Below the pieces are notes generated by a model that saw nothing but the letters and a program-made list of their open reading frames with translations, was not told where the DNA came from and made no database searches. The translations under genes and the position numbers were made by a program. Source: Vibrio jasicida CAIM 1864 = LMG 25398 (lineage in GTDB: Bacteria; Pseudomonadota; Gammaproteobacteria; Enterobacterales; Vibrionaceae). From it: DNA of 64,000 nt. Positions 47,405-58,800 of this stretch are shown here, one piece after another; the first letter of the stretch is position 1, and each line of letters starts with the position of its first letter. Location: the NCBI RefSeq assembly GCF_000400365.1, contig NZ_BAOG01000052.1, forward strand, positions 23,267 to 87,266. Direction: 5' to 3'.

Positions 47405-49474
47405 CTAACGAGAAGTGACAATTGGATAATCGCCGTTCACCAATTCTTGAACAAACCCAGAGCCAGCACCGGTGTGCGTGATCCATACTTTCTCTTTAGC
47501 ACGAGTCAGCGCAACATAGAACAAACGACGCTCTTCCGCATAAGAGAATTTGTCTTTTGACTCCGTCAATGCGCCATCAATGTGGGCTTGCTTTTTCTTA
47601 GCAGGGAACTGCCCTTCGTCCACAGACAAGATAATAACAAAATCAGCTTCCCTCCCCTTACTTGCATGACACGTCATAAAGCGAATCTCAAGGTTCGGGA
47701 AACGCTTCAACCAATCGTCATATAGATCGGGTTTGTGATAATGGTTTCGCCCTAACAGCAGTACCGATTTCGTTTTCTTCGCTTGCTGGTTAAGTTGATC
47801 TAGGATCTTCTCAACTTGATTGCTTGGTGCAGTATGTACGCTCTTTTGTTTACGTTGCTTATGGCTATTGAGTGTTTTCGGCAATTGCGATGGGTTTTCT
47901 TGGATGAACGTGTTCGCAACGTCACCAATTTGATTGTTAAAACGGTAGGTCGTATCAAGGTAATGAACCGTTGAGTGAACAAAGCGATCTTGGAACCCAG
48001 TTGTTAAATCCACGTCCGCTCCAGCAAATTGATAAATCGCTTGCCAATCATCCCCCACAGCAAACAAAGTCGCGCCGGTTTGCTTCTCTGTCGATTCACA
48101 CAGAGCTTCAATCAAAGCCAAGCGGTCTGGAGAGATATCTTGATACTCATCTACCATCACAAAACGCCAAGGTGAAATGAACTTACCTTTGGTCACATAA
48201 TCCGTCGCACGACTGATCATGGTAGGAAAATCGACCTGGTTGGTTTCTTTGAGCATTTTTTGCCATGCACTAAAACATGGCCAACACAAAGCCAGTTCGC
48301 TATTCAAGCGCGTGTAGTCTTGATGATTCACTAGCTTCTCTTGCACTTGCTTTTTGGTCAAGCCGACCGCAGCAAGTTGCGAAAGCTGACTGTCTAACCA
48401 AGCAATCAACTTAGGGTTTTCTGAATGGCTACCTAGCTCATCGTCACCTTTCAAATAAGCAATCGGCCATTTATCCAAGTGCTTCTGCCAACGTTTAAAG
48501 TTGGTTGGTGTCATCCAATGTTTCTTAAGCCAGTCAATACACCAAGCCGAGCGTTGATTATCGTCTAAAGCCAGCGGACTAATTTCGACCGGTTGAGGCT
48601 CGACTTGATTAAGAATACGCAATCCAAGCTGGTGGAAGGTGTTCACGCGCACGTTTTCTGCCGCGAGGCCAACCTTATCAACCAAACGCTCCTTCATCTC
48701 TTTAGCCGCATCACGGCCAAACGCTAACATCAACAATTCTTCTGCTTGCGCTTGGTGACTTTGTAGTAAATATGCCACGCGTGCCGTCAATACACTCGTT
48801 TTACCAGACCCAGCACCCGCTAACACAAGGTTATGATCATCGTTGAGTAAGACGGCATGCTGTTGGGAGAGATTCAGAGGTGACGACTCAATACGGTTGA
48901 ACAACACTTCCCAATTCGGGCGTTCGTTCTCTAGCCAATCATGGTTACGTTGGCTCAAAGTTTTCGACGTTTCAGAAATCCAAGGTTCGATTTCAGCCAT
49001 GCGCTTTGGCATGCGCATTTTCGCTTCAAGGAGACTGGTTTTAATCTCAACCAATTCGTTGTTGAGTTTATCGACCCAATTTTGTACTTGAGAATGCGGT
49101 AAGTAAGCAGGCAAGTTTTTAAGCTGATATAACTCGTCTTCCCACTTAGGCAGAAATTCGGCAAGCTTACGGCATTGAGTATTATGCCAATCCTGATATT
49201 GACGCACCGCCTCTACAGCAAACTTGCGGCATTGAGGCCAAGGTAGGCCTTGAACTAACCAGCTTTGTTGTTTGCCATCTTGCTCATGAGCAAAGAATTG
49301 CAAAGAGCTCCATAAAAGGCCTCTTTTGACCGACACTTTGCCATTCCAAATCGTAAACGGGATGTGTTCTTCACTACCCACTGAACATAATAAAACACTG
49401 TTTTCTTTTATTTCGACTTGGTAATACTCATTTTGAATAAAAAACTGTGCTTTATTAGAGGCAGTAAGCTGCAT
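47405..49474 (-). CDS. helD: DNA helicase IV
   Basis: A 689-residue UvrD-type SF1 helicase with an N-terminal helical region (to about 195) and then the helicase motifs: Walker A AGAGSGKT (219-226), MVDEYQDIS, GDDWQAIYQFAGAD and VALTRAKEKVW. HelD unwinds DNA 3' to 5' and acts in recombination. The E. coli neighbourhood yccS/helD/mgsA is kept here. Confidence 0.92.
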   Translation of the reverse strand: MQLTASNKAQFFIQNEYYQVEIKENSVLLCSVGSEEHIPFTIWNGKVSVKRGLLWSSLQFFAHEQDGKQQSWLVQGLPWPQCRKFAVEAVRQYQDWHNTQCRKLAEFLPKWEDELYQLKNLPAYLPHSQVQNWVDKLNNELVEIKTSLLEAKMRMPKRMAEIEPWISETSKTLSQRNHDWLENERPNWEVLFNRIESSPLNLSQQHAVLLNDDHNLVLAGAGSGKTSVLTARVAYLLQSHQAQAEELLMLAFGRDAAKEMKERLVDKVGLAAENVRVNTFHQLGLRILNQVEPQPVEISPLALDDNQRSAWCIDWLKKHWMTPTNFKRWQKHLDKWPIAYLKGDDELGSHSENPKLIAWLDSQLSQLAAVGLTKKQVQEKLVNHQDYTRLNSELALCWPCFSAWQKMLKETNQVDFPTMISRATDYVTKGKFISPWRFVMVDEYQDISPDRLALIEALCESTEKQTGATLFAVGDDWQAIYQFAGADVDLTTGFQDRFVHSTVHYLDTTYRFNNQIGDVANTFIQENPSQLPKTLNSHKQRKQKSVHTAPSNQVEKILDQLNQQAKKTKSVLLLGRNHYHKPDLYDDWLKRFPNLEIRFMTCHASKGREADFVIILSVDEGQFPAKKKQAHIDGALTESKDKFSYAEERRLFYVALTRAKEKVWITHTGAGSGFVQELVNGDYPIVTSR

Positions 49475-49767
49475 GAAAGGTGCGCCTTTTGATATAGAAG
49501 TTCCCGTTTTATATCATTTTAGACGGTTAAATTGTAGCGATGGATGAAGCACAAATCGCGTTCTGTCGGTATTCTTAATTAAAATTCACATTACTGTTGA
49601 ATTTGTGAACAAGAGACACGCTTCCATCACAAGCCTCCTTCAGTAAGTCAATGACAATTCTGTTGATTTCCTGAGCAACTGATGATTTTTATTAAATTAG
49701 GTCATAAACACGCTATAGTGAGTTTGTTAAAATTCTCTCGTTTTCCACCGGCTACGAAAGGCGCATC
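49475..49767. promoter_or_regulatory. Divergent promoter region of helD and yccS
   Basis: 293 bp without a gene. A possible -10 box TATAGT is at 49714-49719 for yccS. Nothing else stands out. Confidence 0.3.
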
Positions 49768-51921
49768 GTGCAAGCAGCTTTAAAACTTCGGCTCTATTGG
49801 GCAAACAAAACCATCAACTATAGCATTCTCATTTTGATCACCTTGCTTGGTGTGGTGATACCTACTTGGTATTTCGGCCAAAACACCTTGATCACTCCGC
49901 TTATCTTAGGTGTCATTGCCGCAGCTCTGGCAGAAAGCGATGACAGTTTTACAGGTAGGGTGAAGGCATTATTGCTCACTTTCATTTGTTTTGCCGTTGC
50001 TGCCTTCTCTATCGAGATATTGTTTGATACACCGTGGGCGTTTGCTATCGGCCTGTTTGTCTCTACCTTCGGCTTTATCATGCTGGGTGCCATTGGACCT
50101 AAATACGCTAGCATTGCCTTTGGCTCTTTGTTGATTGCGATCTACACCATGCTAGGGGCGCACGAAAGTACGAATATTTGGTTCCAACCGCTTCTGTTGT
50201 TGACAGGCGCTGCGTGGTACTACTTTATGTCGATGATCTGGCAGATGTTCTGGCCGCTTCAACCCGTTCAACAAAGCCTCGCGACTGTCTTTCTTCAAAT
50301 TGCAAACTACCTAGATGCCAAGGCAAAGCTGTTTCATCCAGTCACCAATCTCACACCACAACCCATGCGTATAGAAGCAGCAAAACTCAACGCTGCGACT
50401 GTGAATGCACTGAATGCTTGTAAAGCGACGTTGCTTAGCCGTTCTAAGCGCGGCCATATCGATGGTCCAAGTGACCGCTTCTTGAACATCTATTTTATCG
50501 CACAAGATATCCATGAACGCGTCAGTTCAAGCCACTATCGTTATCAAGATCTTGCGACAGAATTTGAGCGTTCTGATGTTCTGTTTCGCTTCAAATACCT
50601 GCTTGAATCACAAGCACAAGCGTGTCGCGACATCGCCCATGCTATCCGCTTGGGTAACGAGTATACTCACACAGACCAATCTATTTTGGCTTTAGCAGAA
50701 CTGCAAAACTCACTAGGCTATTTAGAAGAGCAAGACCAAAGTCACTGGAAACGCCTATTAGCTCAGTTGACCTACTTGTTCAATAACTTAGCGACTGTTG
50801 AGAAGCAACTGAGCAACATCAATAACCCAGATGCTGAACGCCTAGAAGAAGACGTACTCGATGACACCAACCCACACACGTTTAAAGCAATGTGGCAACG
50901 TATTGCGGCGAATCTACATAAAGATTCGATGTTGTTCCGTCATGCGCTGCGTATGTCAATTGCTTTGACAGCCGGTTACGGCATCATTCAAGCATTTGAT
51001 ATCGACCGTGGTTACTGGATTCTATTAACCACCCTATTTGTTTGTCAGCCGAATTACAGCGCAACAAGACAAAAGCTGACTGCTCGTGTGATCGGCACAT
51101 TAGCGGGCTTGTTAATTGGTGTCCCGCTACTTACCTTCTTCCCCTCCCAAGAAAGCCAGTTAGTATTCATTGTTTTCTCGGGGGTGATGTTCTTTGCATT
51201 TCGTATTAACAACTACGGCTATGCGACGGGGTTTATTACCTTGTTGGTTTTGTTCTTGTTCAATCAGTTAGGCGAAGGCTACGCCGTAGTACTGCCACGT
51301 TTGGCGGACACGTTGATTGGTTGTGTTTTAGCAGTAGGTGCCGTCATGGTGATTCTGCCAGATTGGCAATCAAAACGTTTACACAAAGTGATGTCCGATG
51401 CGATTGATGCCAACAAGCAGTATCTCGGGCAGATCATCGGTCAATACCGTATTGGTAAGAAAGACAACCTCAGCTATCGTATTGCTCGCCGCCAAGCACA
51501 CAACAATGATGCAAACCTTTCTTCTGCCATCAGTACAATGTTGGCGGAACCAGGTAAGTATCGCACTGCGGTAGACGAAAGTTTCCGTTTCTTAACGCTT
51601 AACCACGCGATGCTGAGTTACATCTCAGCGTTAGGCGCCCACCGCACGAGAATTGAAGATGAATCTATTCATCAACTTGTGCTCGATGCACATCGCTGCA
51701 TTCACCAGCATTTGGATGTGCTGCATCGCCAACTTCATCATCATTGTGAAGAATGCGACCTATCATCAATCAATGATGCAGATCTAGAGCAAAGACTGAA
51801 TGAATGGCGTGATGAAGACGACCATTCAGCCCGCATGGTGCTACAGCAACTGCATCTGATTTACCGTATGTTGCCTGAGCTGCATTCACTCGCTTCTAAG
51901 TTTGCCGTTCGCGTGAACTAA
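49768..51921 (+). CDS. yccS: YccS-type inner-membrane protein
   Basis: A 717-residue protein with a YccS/YhfK layout: a first set of about six membrane helices (20-170), a large cytoplasmic helical domain, a second set (about 395-530), then a cytoplasmic tail rich in His and Asp. The start is GTG 49768 with AAAGG before it. The second membrane block resembles FUSC-type aromatic-acid exporters. Transport function is not shown; the location next to helD fits E. coli. Confidence 0.85.
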   Translation: MQAALKLRLYWANKTINYSILILITLLGVVIPTWYFGQNTLITPLILGVIAAALAESDDSFTGRVKALLLTFICFAVAAFSIEILFDTPWAFAIGLFVSTFGFIMLGAIGPKYASIAFGSLLIAIYTMLGAHESTNIWFQPLLLLTGAAWYYFMSMIWQMFWPLQPVQQSLATVFLQIANYLDAKAKLFHPVTNLTPQPMRIEAAKLNAATVNALNACKATLLSRSKRGHIDGPSDRFLNIYFIAQDIHERVSSSHYRYQDLATEFERSDVLFRFKYLLESQAQACRDIAHAIRLGNEYTHTDQSILALAELQNSLGYLEEQDQSHWKRLLAQLTYLFNNLATVEKQLSNINNPDAERLEEDVLDDTNPHTFKAMWQRIAANLHKDSMLFRHALRMSIALTAGYGIIQAFDIDRGYWILLTTLFVCQPNYSATRQKLTARVIGTLAGLLIGVPLLTFFPSQESQLVFIVFSGVMFFAFRINNYGYATGFITLLVLFLFNQLGEGYAVVLPRLADTLIGCVLAVGAVMVILPDWQSKRLHKVMSDAIDANKQYLGQIIGQYRIGKKDNLSYRIARRQAHNNDANLSSAISTMLAEPGKYRTAVDESFRFLTLNHAMLSYISALGAHRTRIEDESIHQLVLDAHRCIHQHLDVLHRQLHHHCEECDLSSINDADLEQRLNEWRDEDDHSARMVLQQLHLIYRMLPELHSLASKFAVRVN

Positions 51922-51966
51922 CCCAACCTAGAACGAACTAAGAATATTGAACTAAGTAACCATATT

Positions 51967-51995
51967 AAAGGGGTAGACTATGATTCTACCCCTTT
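51967..51995 (+). terminator. Terminator-like hairpin after yccS
   Basis: 11-bp stem AAAGGGGTAGA/TCTACCCCTTT with a 7-base loop. The T run is short, so efficiency is uncertain. Confidence 0.6.
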
Positions 51996-52180
51996 ATGAT
52001 TAGCGTGCTTATTCATAAGAAAAGTCTTACAAGGCACTTGACGCTTACTGACATTACTCGGACAAAAAAACACCATTCAAAAACTAATCTAAGAATATTA
52101 GAACATTCTTTAATTGTGACCATGAAGGTCGCTGAGGTGGGTGGATGAAGGAGAAGCCCAAGAAATGTGAGGAGATCGAG

Positions 52181-52342
52181 ATGACTACTCAGCAATTTAA
52201 TGAATTAAGAAAAAAGATTAATGACCTGACAGCGAGCCAATTAAAGTCGCTTCAAGGCGATATTAATCACTCTCTGAATAAAAAAGAAAGCCCACTCCTG
52301 TCGAGTGAAGAACGTGAAATGCTTTCAAAACTGTTTGCTTAA
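52181..52342 (+). CDS. Small soluble protein, 53 residues, unknown function
   Basis: ATG 52181 has GGAG six bases before it; 12 more codons upstream in frame are less likely. The protein is charged and helical (FNELRKKINDL, QLKSLQGDINHSL, SSEEREMLSKLF). I do not recognise it. It stands alone between yccS and the next small gene. Confidence 0.55.
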   Translation: MTTQQFNELRKKINDLTASQLKSLQGDINHSLNKKESPLLSSEEREMLSKLFA

Positions 52343-52423
52343 TCAAACAGATTAACAAAAGCACTTGCACGAATTTACAACACTTCCTATGCTAACAAAA
52401 GCATAACAAGTGAGAGAAGCAGC

Positions 52424-52723
52424 ATGCCAATATCAGGAATTCAATCCGGATATCAAATGATTCAGCTATCGCAAAAGATGGCTGAAGACGCTGCCCATGA
52501 CATCCAAAAAGACTTTGTGAAAGAAAACGACCTAGACTTCAATAAGGTTGAACTAGTCAAAGATTCCGAACTCTCATTTAACACTCCTAACTTTACTCCC
52601 TCTCCAAATGCCGTCGAACCTTTGGTTAATTTGACTCAAGCCGCAAGCTACAACCGAATCGGCGCTTCTGTCGTTGATAAAAGTAATGAAGTGATTGGTA
52701 GCCTTCTCGATATACACGTTTAA
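52424..52723 (+). CDS. Small protein resembling the ends of flagellar rod/axial proteins
   Basis: A 99-residue protein. The N-terminus (GIQSGYQMIQLSQKMAEDAA) and especially the C-terminus (LVNLTQAASYNRIGASVV, then EVIGSLLDI) follow the heptad pattern of flagellar rod and hook protein ends, where the C-terminal helix ends E-x-x-G-x-L-L-x-I. The middle is a short linker with no folded domain. GAGAGAAG precedes the ATG. Whether it is secreted or polymerises is unknown. It faces the giant adhesin gene. Confidence 0.55.
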   Translation: MPISGIQSGYQMIQLSQKMAEDAAHDIQKDFVKENDLDFNKVELVKDSELSFNTPNFTPSPNAVEPLVNLTQAASYNRIGASVVDKSNEVIGSLLDIHV

Positions 52724-52820
52724 GCATCCAAATTTCCAGTATTAGCTCCATCTGATGAACAAGTATTTGGGTTAATTTGTTTGTATCCACTTGCTTTCAA
52801 AAACATCACCTTTCAGATAC

Positions 52821-52856
52821 AAAAAAGCGCGATAACTCATTGAGCTACCGCGCTTT
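52821..52856 (-). terminator. Rho-independent terminator of the giant adhesin gene
   Basis: On the minus strand AAAGCGCG pairs with CGCGCTTT and the inner GTAGCTCA/TGAGTTAT pairs with G-U help, ending in six T. Confidence 0.88.
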
Positions 52857-52870
52857 GGCTTTATGTCCGT

Positions 52871-55800
52871 TTAACCGTTAGACAGAATGTTATTATTGAG
52901 TAGAGATTCAACGATCTCATTCGAGCTGAGCCCATTGAAGTCAATCGCGTCACCTAAGTGCTCAACTACAATGGTCTGATGCACATTCGTATCGGTGGTA
53001 ATGTTCAACGATACCGCTTCTGTAGATGCGTCATAATCCGCTGAGATATGTCCTAACAGATCATCCATATCGATCATTGGGCTGTTCAGGTCAGAGATCA
53101 CTTCACGTAAATCAATCATGTCTTCGTTCACCGTAAAGTCAGTGATGGTATCCACTGCCCCTTCATCAACCGAATCCACTGTCCACTTGAAGGTATCGCT
53201 GCCGTCACCACCAGTTAGGATATCTGAGCCTAAACCACCGATAAGCACATCATCACCATCGCCACCCACGATAAGGTCGTCACCTTCCCCACCGATTAAG
53301 TTAATGCCTGTGTCTCCACCAACTAGGTAGCTGTCGTCTGTTGCACTTGACTGATCAATATCGTCGTTATCACCGCTCACATCCAAGCTAATTTGGACAG
53401 GTGCAGACTGGGCTTCATCACCATTAGATTCTGTTGATATCGCGGTAACAGAAATATCGTAAGAACCGGTATCAATACCACTGTTGGTGTCCGTCGCCAC
53501 AATTTCTAGTGTATCAATTTCATCGCTTGGTACTGTCCAAGTGGTGCCATCGAAACTAATGCCTGATGGAGAAACACCACTTGTCACCTCTGCACTAGCA
53601 GGTACACCCGTTAGTTCCAGTGAAAGCACCTCGTCAATGTCCGTCAATGCAGCCATAATACCCACAATTGCAAGACCTTGGCTGCTCGCGGTTTGGCTAG
53701 CAGCAATTTGACGAACGTAGTTAAACTGAGGATCGATACCTAACGTTGGCGCATCAGCCACTGGGGTCACATTGATAGTGAAATCTTGATTCGCCTCCAA
53801 TGCTGTACCCGATGCATTTTCAAAGTACACACCGTTGTCTTCGACTTTAACCGATAAGGTGATTGAAGCAGCATCCACGTCTCCTGCATCCACAAAAACG
53901 CCCTCAGAAGCATCTGTCGCGCCAAGAACGGAGTTAATGTTATCTGGTGTACCCATTAGGATAATTTCACCAAACATTCCCGCACCTACAGTGACACCAC
54001 TACCTGCCGGTGGCTCAACACGAACGTCACCTTCTGTCACCGCTAGCGTCACCGTCATGATTTCATTCGCCTGTGCACCAGTGAAGTCGATGTCGCTTAC
54101 ACTAATACCAGTAATTTTCTGGCCATTGGCTTCGTTGATCGTATCCGTTACCGACGTTGCTGTGATTTCAGGTGCGTCATTGGTCGCTTCAACATTCAAC
54201 ACTGCTGTGCCAGCAATTGTGATTGGGTCTGGCGCACCGTTAGTGGTTCCGTCATCTGTGATTTCATAAGTGAAATTAACGTCGCCAAAGAAATCTGCAG
54301 CAGGTTCAAACGTCCATTCTGTCGCACTGACTTGCGTTAACATACCCGCCGAAGAGTCTGCCAAAGCAACATTACTAATGGTCAAATTGTCCGATTCAGG
54401 GTCGCTCGCATTACTCAGAAGTTCTGCCGCAGTAATCGTCACCGCGCTACCATCTTCTTCCGTACTGCTTAGCGTTACTTCAGATGTCACCGGAGAATCG
54501 TTCACCTCGGTAACTTCAAAGGTTGCCGTTCCTGACACTGTCTGAGGATCAAAAGCACCGTTCGTCGTACCGTCATCGGTAATGGTGTAAGTCAGGTTCA
54601 CCGTGCCGTTGTAGCCCGGGGCTGGTGTAAATGACCATGTACCTGAGACGTTATCGAAATCCAATGTACCGCTACTTGGGTCGACCAATTGAACGCTACT
54701 CACTGTCAACGTGTCGTTCTCAATATCAGAGGCATTCGCCAACAAATCAGCTTGGGTAATCTCCACCGCCGCACTGTCTTCAGCAATATCAGAAAGTGTC
54801 ACTTCAGACGTGGTTGGTGCATCGTTTACTTCCGTTACATTGAACGACGCGCTGCCATTAACCGATTTAGGATCGGATGCACCATCTGTCGTGCCATCAT
54901 CTGTAATGGTGTACGTGATTTCAACTGGACCGTTATAATCTGGTGCTGGGGTAAACTCCCACTCACCAGTACCGCTGTTGAAAGTAATGCTGCCCGAACT
55001 TGGATCGGTTAACTGAACATTGCTAACAGTGAGGTTGTCGTTTTCTACGTCTGTCGCATTCGCGATAAGATCTGCTTCAGAGATAGAGAACACACCACTG
55101 TCTTCTGCAATATCCGGTAGCGTCACTGGCGTAGTTTCTGGGGTATCGTTCACCGCTGTCACTTCAATATTGAAGTTGCTGCTGTTGGTATTTAGGGTGT
55201 CATCTACCCCACCAATCACGATACCTTCATTGCCTTGGTCATCGACAGTCACGTCCACCTGAACGTCACCAAAGAAGTTCAGGTCCGGATTAAATTCAAT
55301 CAAACCGTCTGCAATGGCATTGTTTAGATCGGCCACAGTGCCTTTCAGTTCAACGGAGTCCGTACCATCACCGCTCACGGTTAGGTTGTAAGTAGTGATA
55401 AGCGTTGGATTGAGCTCCAAGATACCGCTGTCTACATTAACATTGAGCACGTACTCAGCATTCGGATCATCTAGCACCGCATCAACGTCTGTAATGCTGA
55501 AGCCATTAAGCAGTAACGGAGTATCCTCTTGCGTTTCAACATCCACTGTATTAACAAACTCTGGGCGGTCGTTAACAGCTTCTACCTCGACTTTAACGTC
55601 GAACTCTTTCGGTGTGCCTAGGCTTTGGCTTCCATCTAAGCCAGTATCAACGGCCTGCACTTTAAACTCTAATGTGCCATTCCAAGAATTGTCGTTGCGA
55701 TCGCCAGAGTTAAAGACCACTTTATCCAGATCTTGAGCATCAATCTCTAGAACGAACACACCGCCACCTAGGTCGGCAAATGCAGTGCCGTCGGTAAGTT

Positions 55801-58800
55801 CAATGCTTGCACCGTCTGGCACATTCGCGATTTCTACACGAAGTGTTTCTGGATCGTTCTCTTCATAATTCGCACCATCACCAATCGACTCTTGGTTATC
55901 AACCACAAGGGCATTGATATTGATTTCGATGTCTTCACCCTCATTACCTGAAACTAAGGTATCTGGGTTTACATCAACATCATCACCAATCGGATCAATG
56001 ATCACTTTGAAGTTGCCAGTGTGTTCCGTAGGTACTTTAAGCAACTCTTCCTGTGTGAACGCTGTAATGCCAATATCAACTTCACCACTGAAGTTTTTCG
56101 GTGGTTGGATTTGAATTGAACTCAAATCAACAAATGTTTGTGTCAAATCATTCAGTTGAATACTCCACTCACCACCACCGTTGTTTTTCACCGTGTAATC
56201 AGGAGAGCTAGAAGTCACAATAAAGTCGGTCGGTAATCCAGTAAGCTTCAAGGAAACAAACTGCTCTGAACCATCATCATCATTTAGACTCACCGATACG
56301 CCGGAGCCTGACTGCGTCAATGAAATAAGGGTATCTTCATCGCCTGTGACAACGATAGGTTGAGAAGGATCTGTACCACTTATCGTAATGTCATCAACCA
56401 CTGGTTTGATTTCAAACGACACGTTATCAGTGAAGGTGCGAACATCGGTATCGTCGCCAGGGTTAGCAAGCGTTGTTTGATCGATGATTGCTGTATCCGT
56501 GATCTCCCCTTCGATATTAATTTGAACGGTATTTTGACCGCCACCGACTGGGTAATTCTCTTTCGGCTTGAACAACACTTCATCCAATGCGCCCGCAGCA
56601 ATTTCAGCAGCACTGAACTCGATACTTGTGCCTAATGGGTTGCCGCTCGCGTCAACAAACTCACCTAACGTCGTGTCATCAAGCGTGAGCTTAATGTTGG
56701 TGAGCGTCTCTCTGCCCGCTTGCAAGTTATTACGGTTGTCAGCAAAGTCGACATTCAAGTTGAGTTGAATCAAGCCGTCTTCGTAGCCAATACCATCGTT
56801 GGTTGGGACATCATTGTTAAGGTCGTTCACTGGTTGCTTGTCAGCATCTAAGCCTAACGTACCAGTGATATCGACTGTCACATCTGGTGTCACATTGCTA
56901 TCAAGAGGTTGATCCCCCGAAGAACCAGGGACATCCGCAACTGGCAAGATCTGAACAGGTAGCGACTCTAGCGTAGTGTTTTCATCACCCGATTGAGTAT
57001 CGGTGGTAACAAACAGAACTGGGAGCGTGAAGTCACCTGCCCAATCTTCGGCAACACGTAGGGTCAAACCATCGAGACCAGTAATGTTGCCACTCGCATC
57101 AATCGAAGCTTGGAACACGTATTTGCCGTCAACGAAGTCAACATCAGTGCCACCAATAACTAGGCCTGGAGGTACACCAGGTGATGAAGGGTCAATAACA
57201 AGCGTTAGGACATCTTCTACGCCATCGGCATTAATGGTGGTGACTTTAGATGACAATTGCGTACCCAAATCAACAGTATTGTCTTCGTTGCCATCAATTT
57301 GAACCGTGTTATCAAGGTCAATTTCAGCTGCAACGCTGGTTTGAGGCGTGATGTCTGTTGGGAACTCAAGTGTGATGTCAGTTTGACGTTGAACTGTTGC
57401 GTCCTCTTCGACCGTATCTTCACCCAAGTCGTTCACTTGTGCGTAGATGGTTAAGCCAATTGAAGAAATACCGTTGTTATCGCCGTCGTCGGTGTCATCA
57501 TTAGGTGTAAGATCCAAACCTGCTGGCGCAATAATCGAGAAGTTCTCTTCATCAGTGATCGTCCAGCGACCACCACCTTCATTCGATGCACCAACAATGA
57601 CTAGCTGATTCAAGATTTCTGGGTCAGTAATACTGAATTGAACCACCAATTGAGTCACGACTTCATCAGAAGAATCATCAAACTCTTGATATTTGATGAT
57701 GTTAGCACCGGCTTGGCCACCAGCACTGGTGTTAATTGTGAAGTCGATATGGCCTTGAGCGTCGGCACGAACCACATCTGTCGTTGTACCACCAGATTCT
57801 TCAACCAGAAGGCGAGTTTGATCAGCGACATCACCTGTTGAGTTCTCTGGTTCAACAACCGGATTCACTTGAACATTGACTGTACCGTTGATCACGGTAG
57901 ATGCGATGCCCTCACCCGGATTGCCTGAGTCGACATACTCTGCATCAATTTCTTTCACCGTCACCTGTGTACTCAAGCTAAAGTCAGTACTTGAGTCCTG
58001 TTCAAGCTGAACTTGAATATAGCCATCTTGAGTGATTCTGGCAGAGAAGTCTTGCTCTGACTCGGTAGTTCCCGGAGTGAGCGTGATGCTGCCACCTGTC
58101 ACGGTTTGCGCGACACCGTCAACATAAACAGTACTGCCATTTGGGAAGCCACTGATTGTTAGGCCAGCAAAGAACTCGTCCGCATCCGGGCTTTGCGTTG
58201 CTGTCGGCTCCCAATCAATATTAATGCGCGTGTCTTCATTGCCTTCAGAGCTAACGACATAGTTGTCTTGAGCATCAATCACAGGGGCAACTTTAACGCG
58301 GATTTCACCTGTTACCTCACGCGTATGACCATCGTTCTCAGTCACGATAGTGGTTGCTGTGATGGTAATATTTTCTGTCGACGACGCTTCAGGTCGAATA
58401 ACGATGCCCGAGTTGACGTTAGCATTGGTAATGTTTGCTTCGTAAATCGGTTGGCCTGCTCCATCGTATCCAACAAACGTCAAGTCGATAGAGGCACCAT
58501 CGTTATCAAACAGTTCTACACCATCAGGGATATTTGACAGAAGCACTGTGATCGACTCTGAACTATCAGCAGGGTTATCTTTCAGCTCTCCAGATACCAC
58601 ACTAAAGGCCAAGCCAACTTCTCCATTTTCGTCGATTTCCGCTTCGATACCACGAACGGTACCATCGTCAAAAATATTCCAAATGCCAGTTTTATCATTC
58701 AGCTCGATGTCTGGGATATCCGCTACACCTTTCACCGCGACAATCACCGATTGCGTACCCAAAGAACGAATATCTTGAGCGGTGCCCGTTGATAGAGAGG

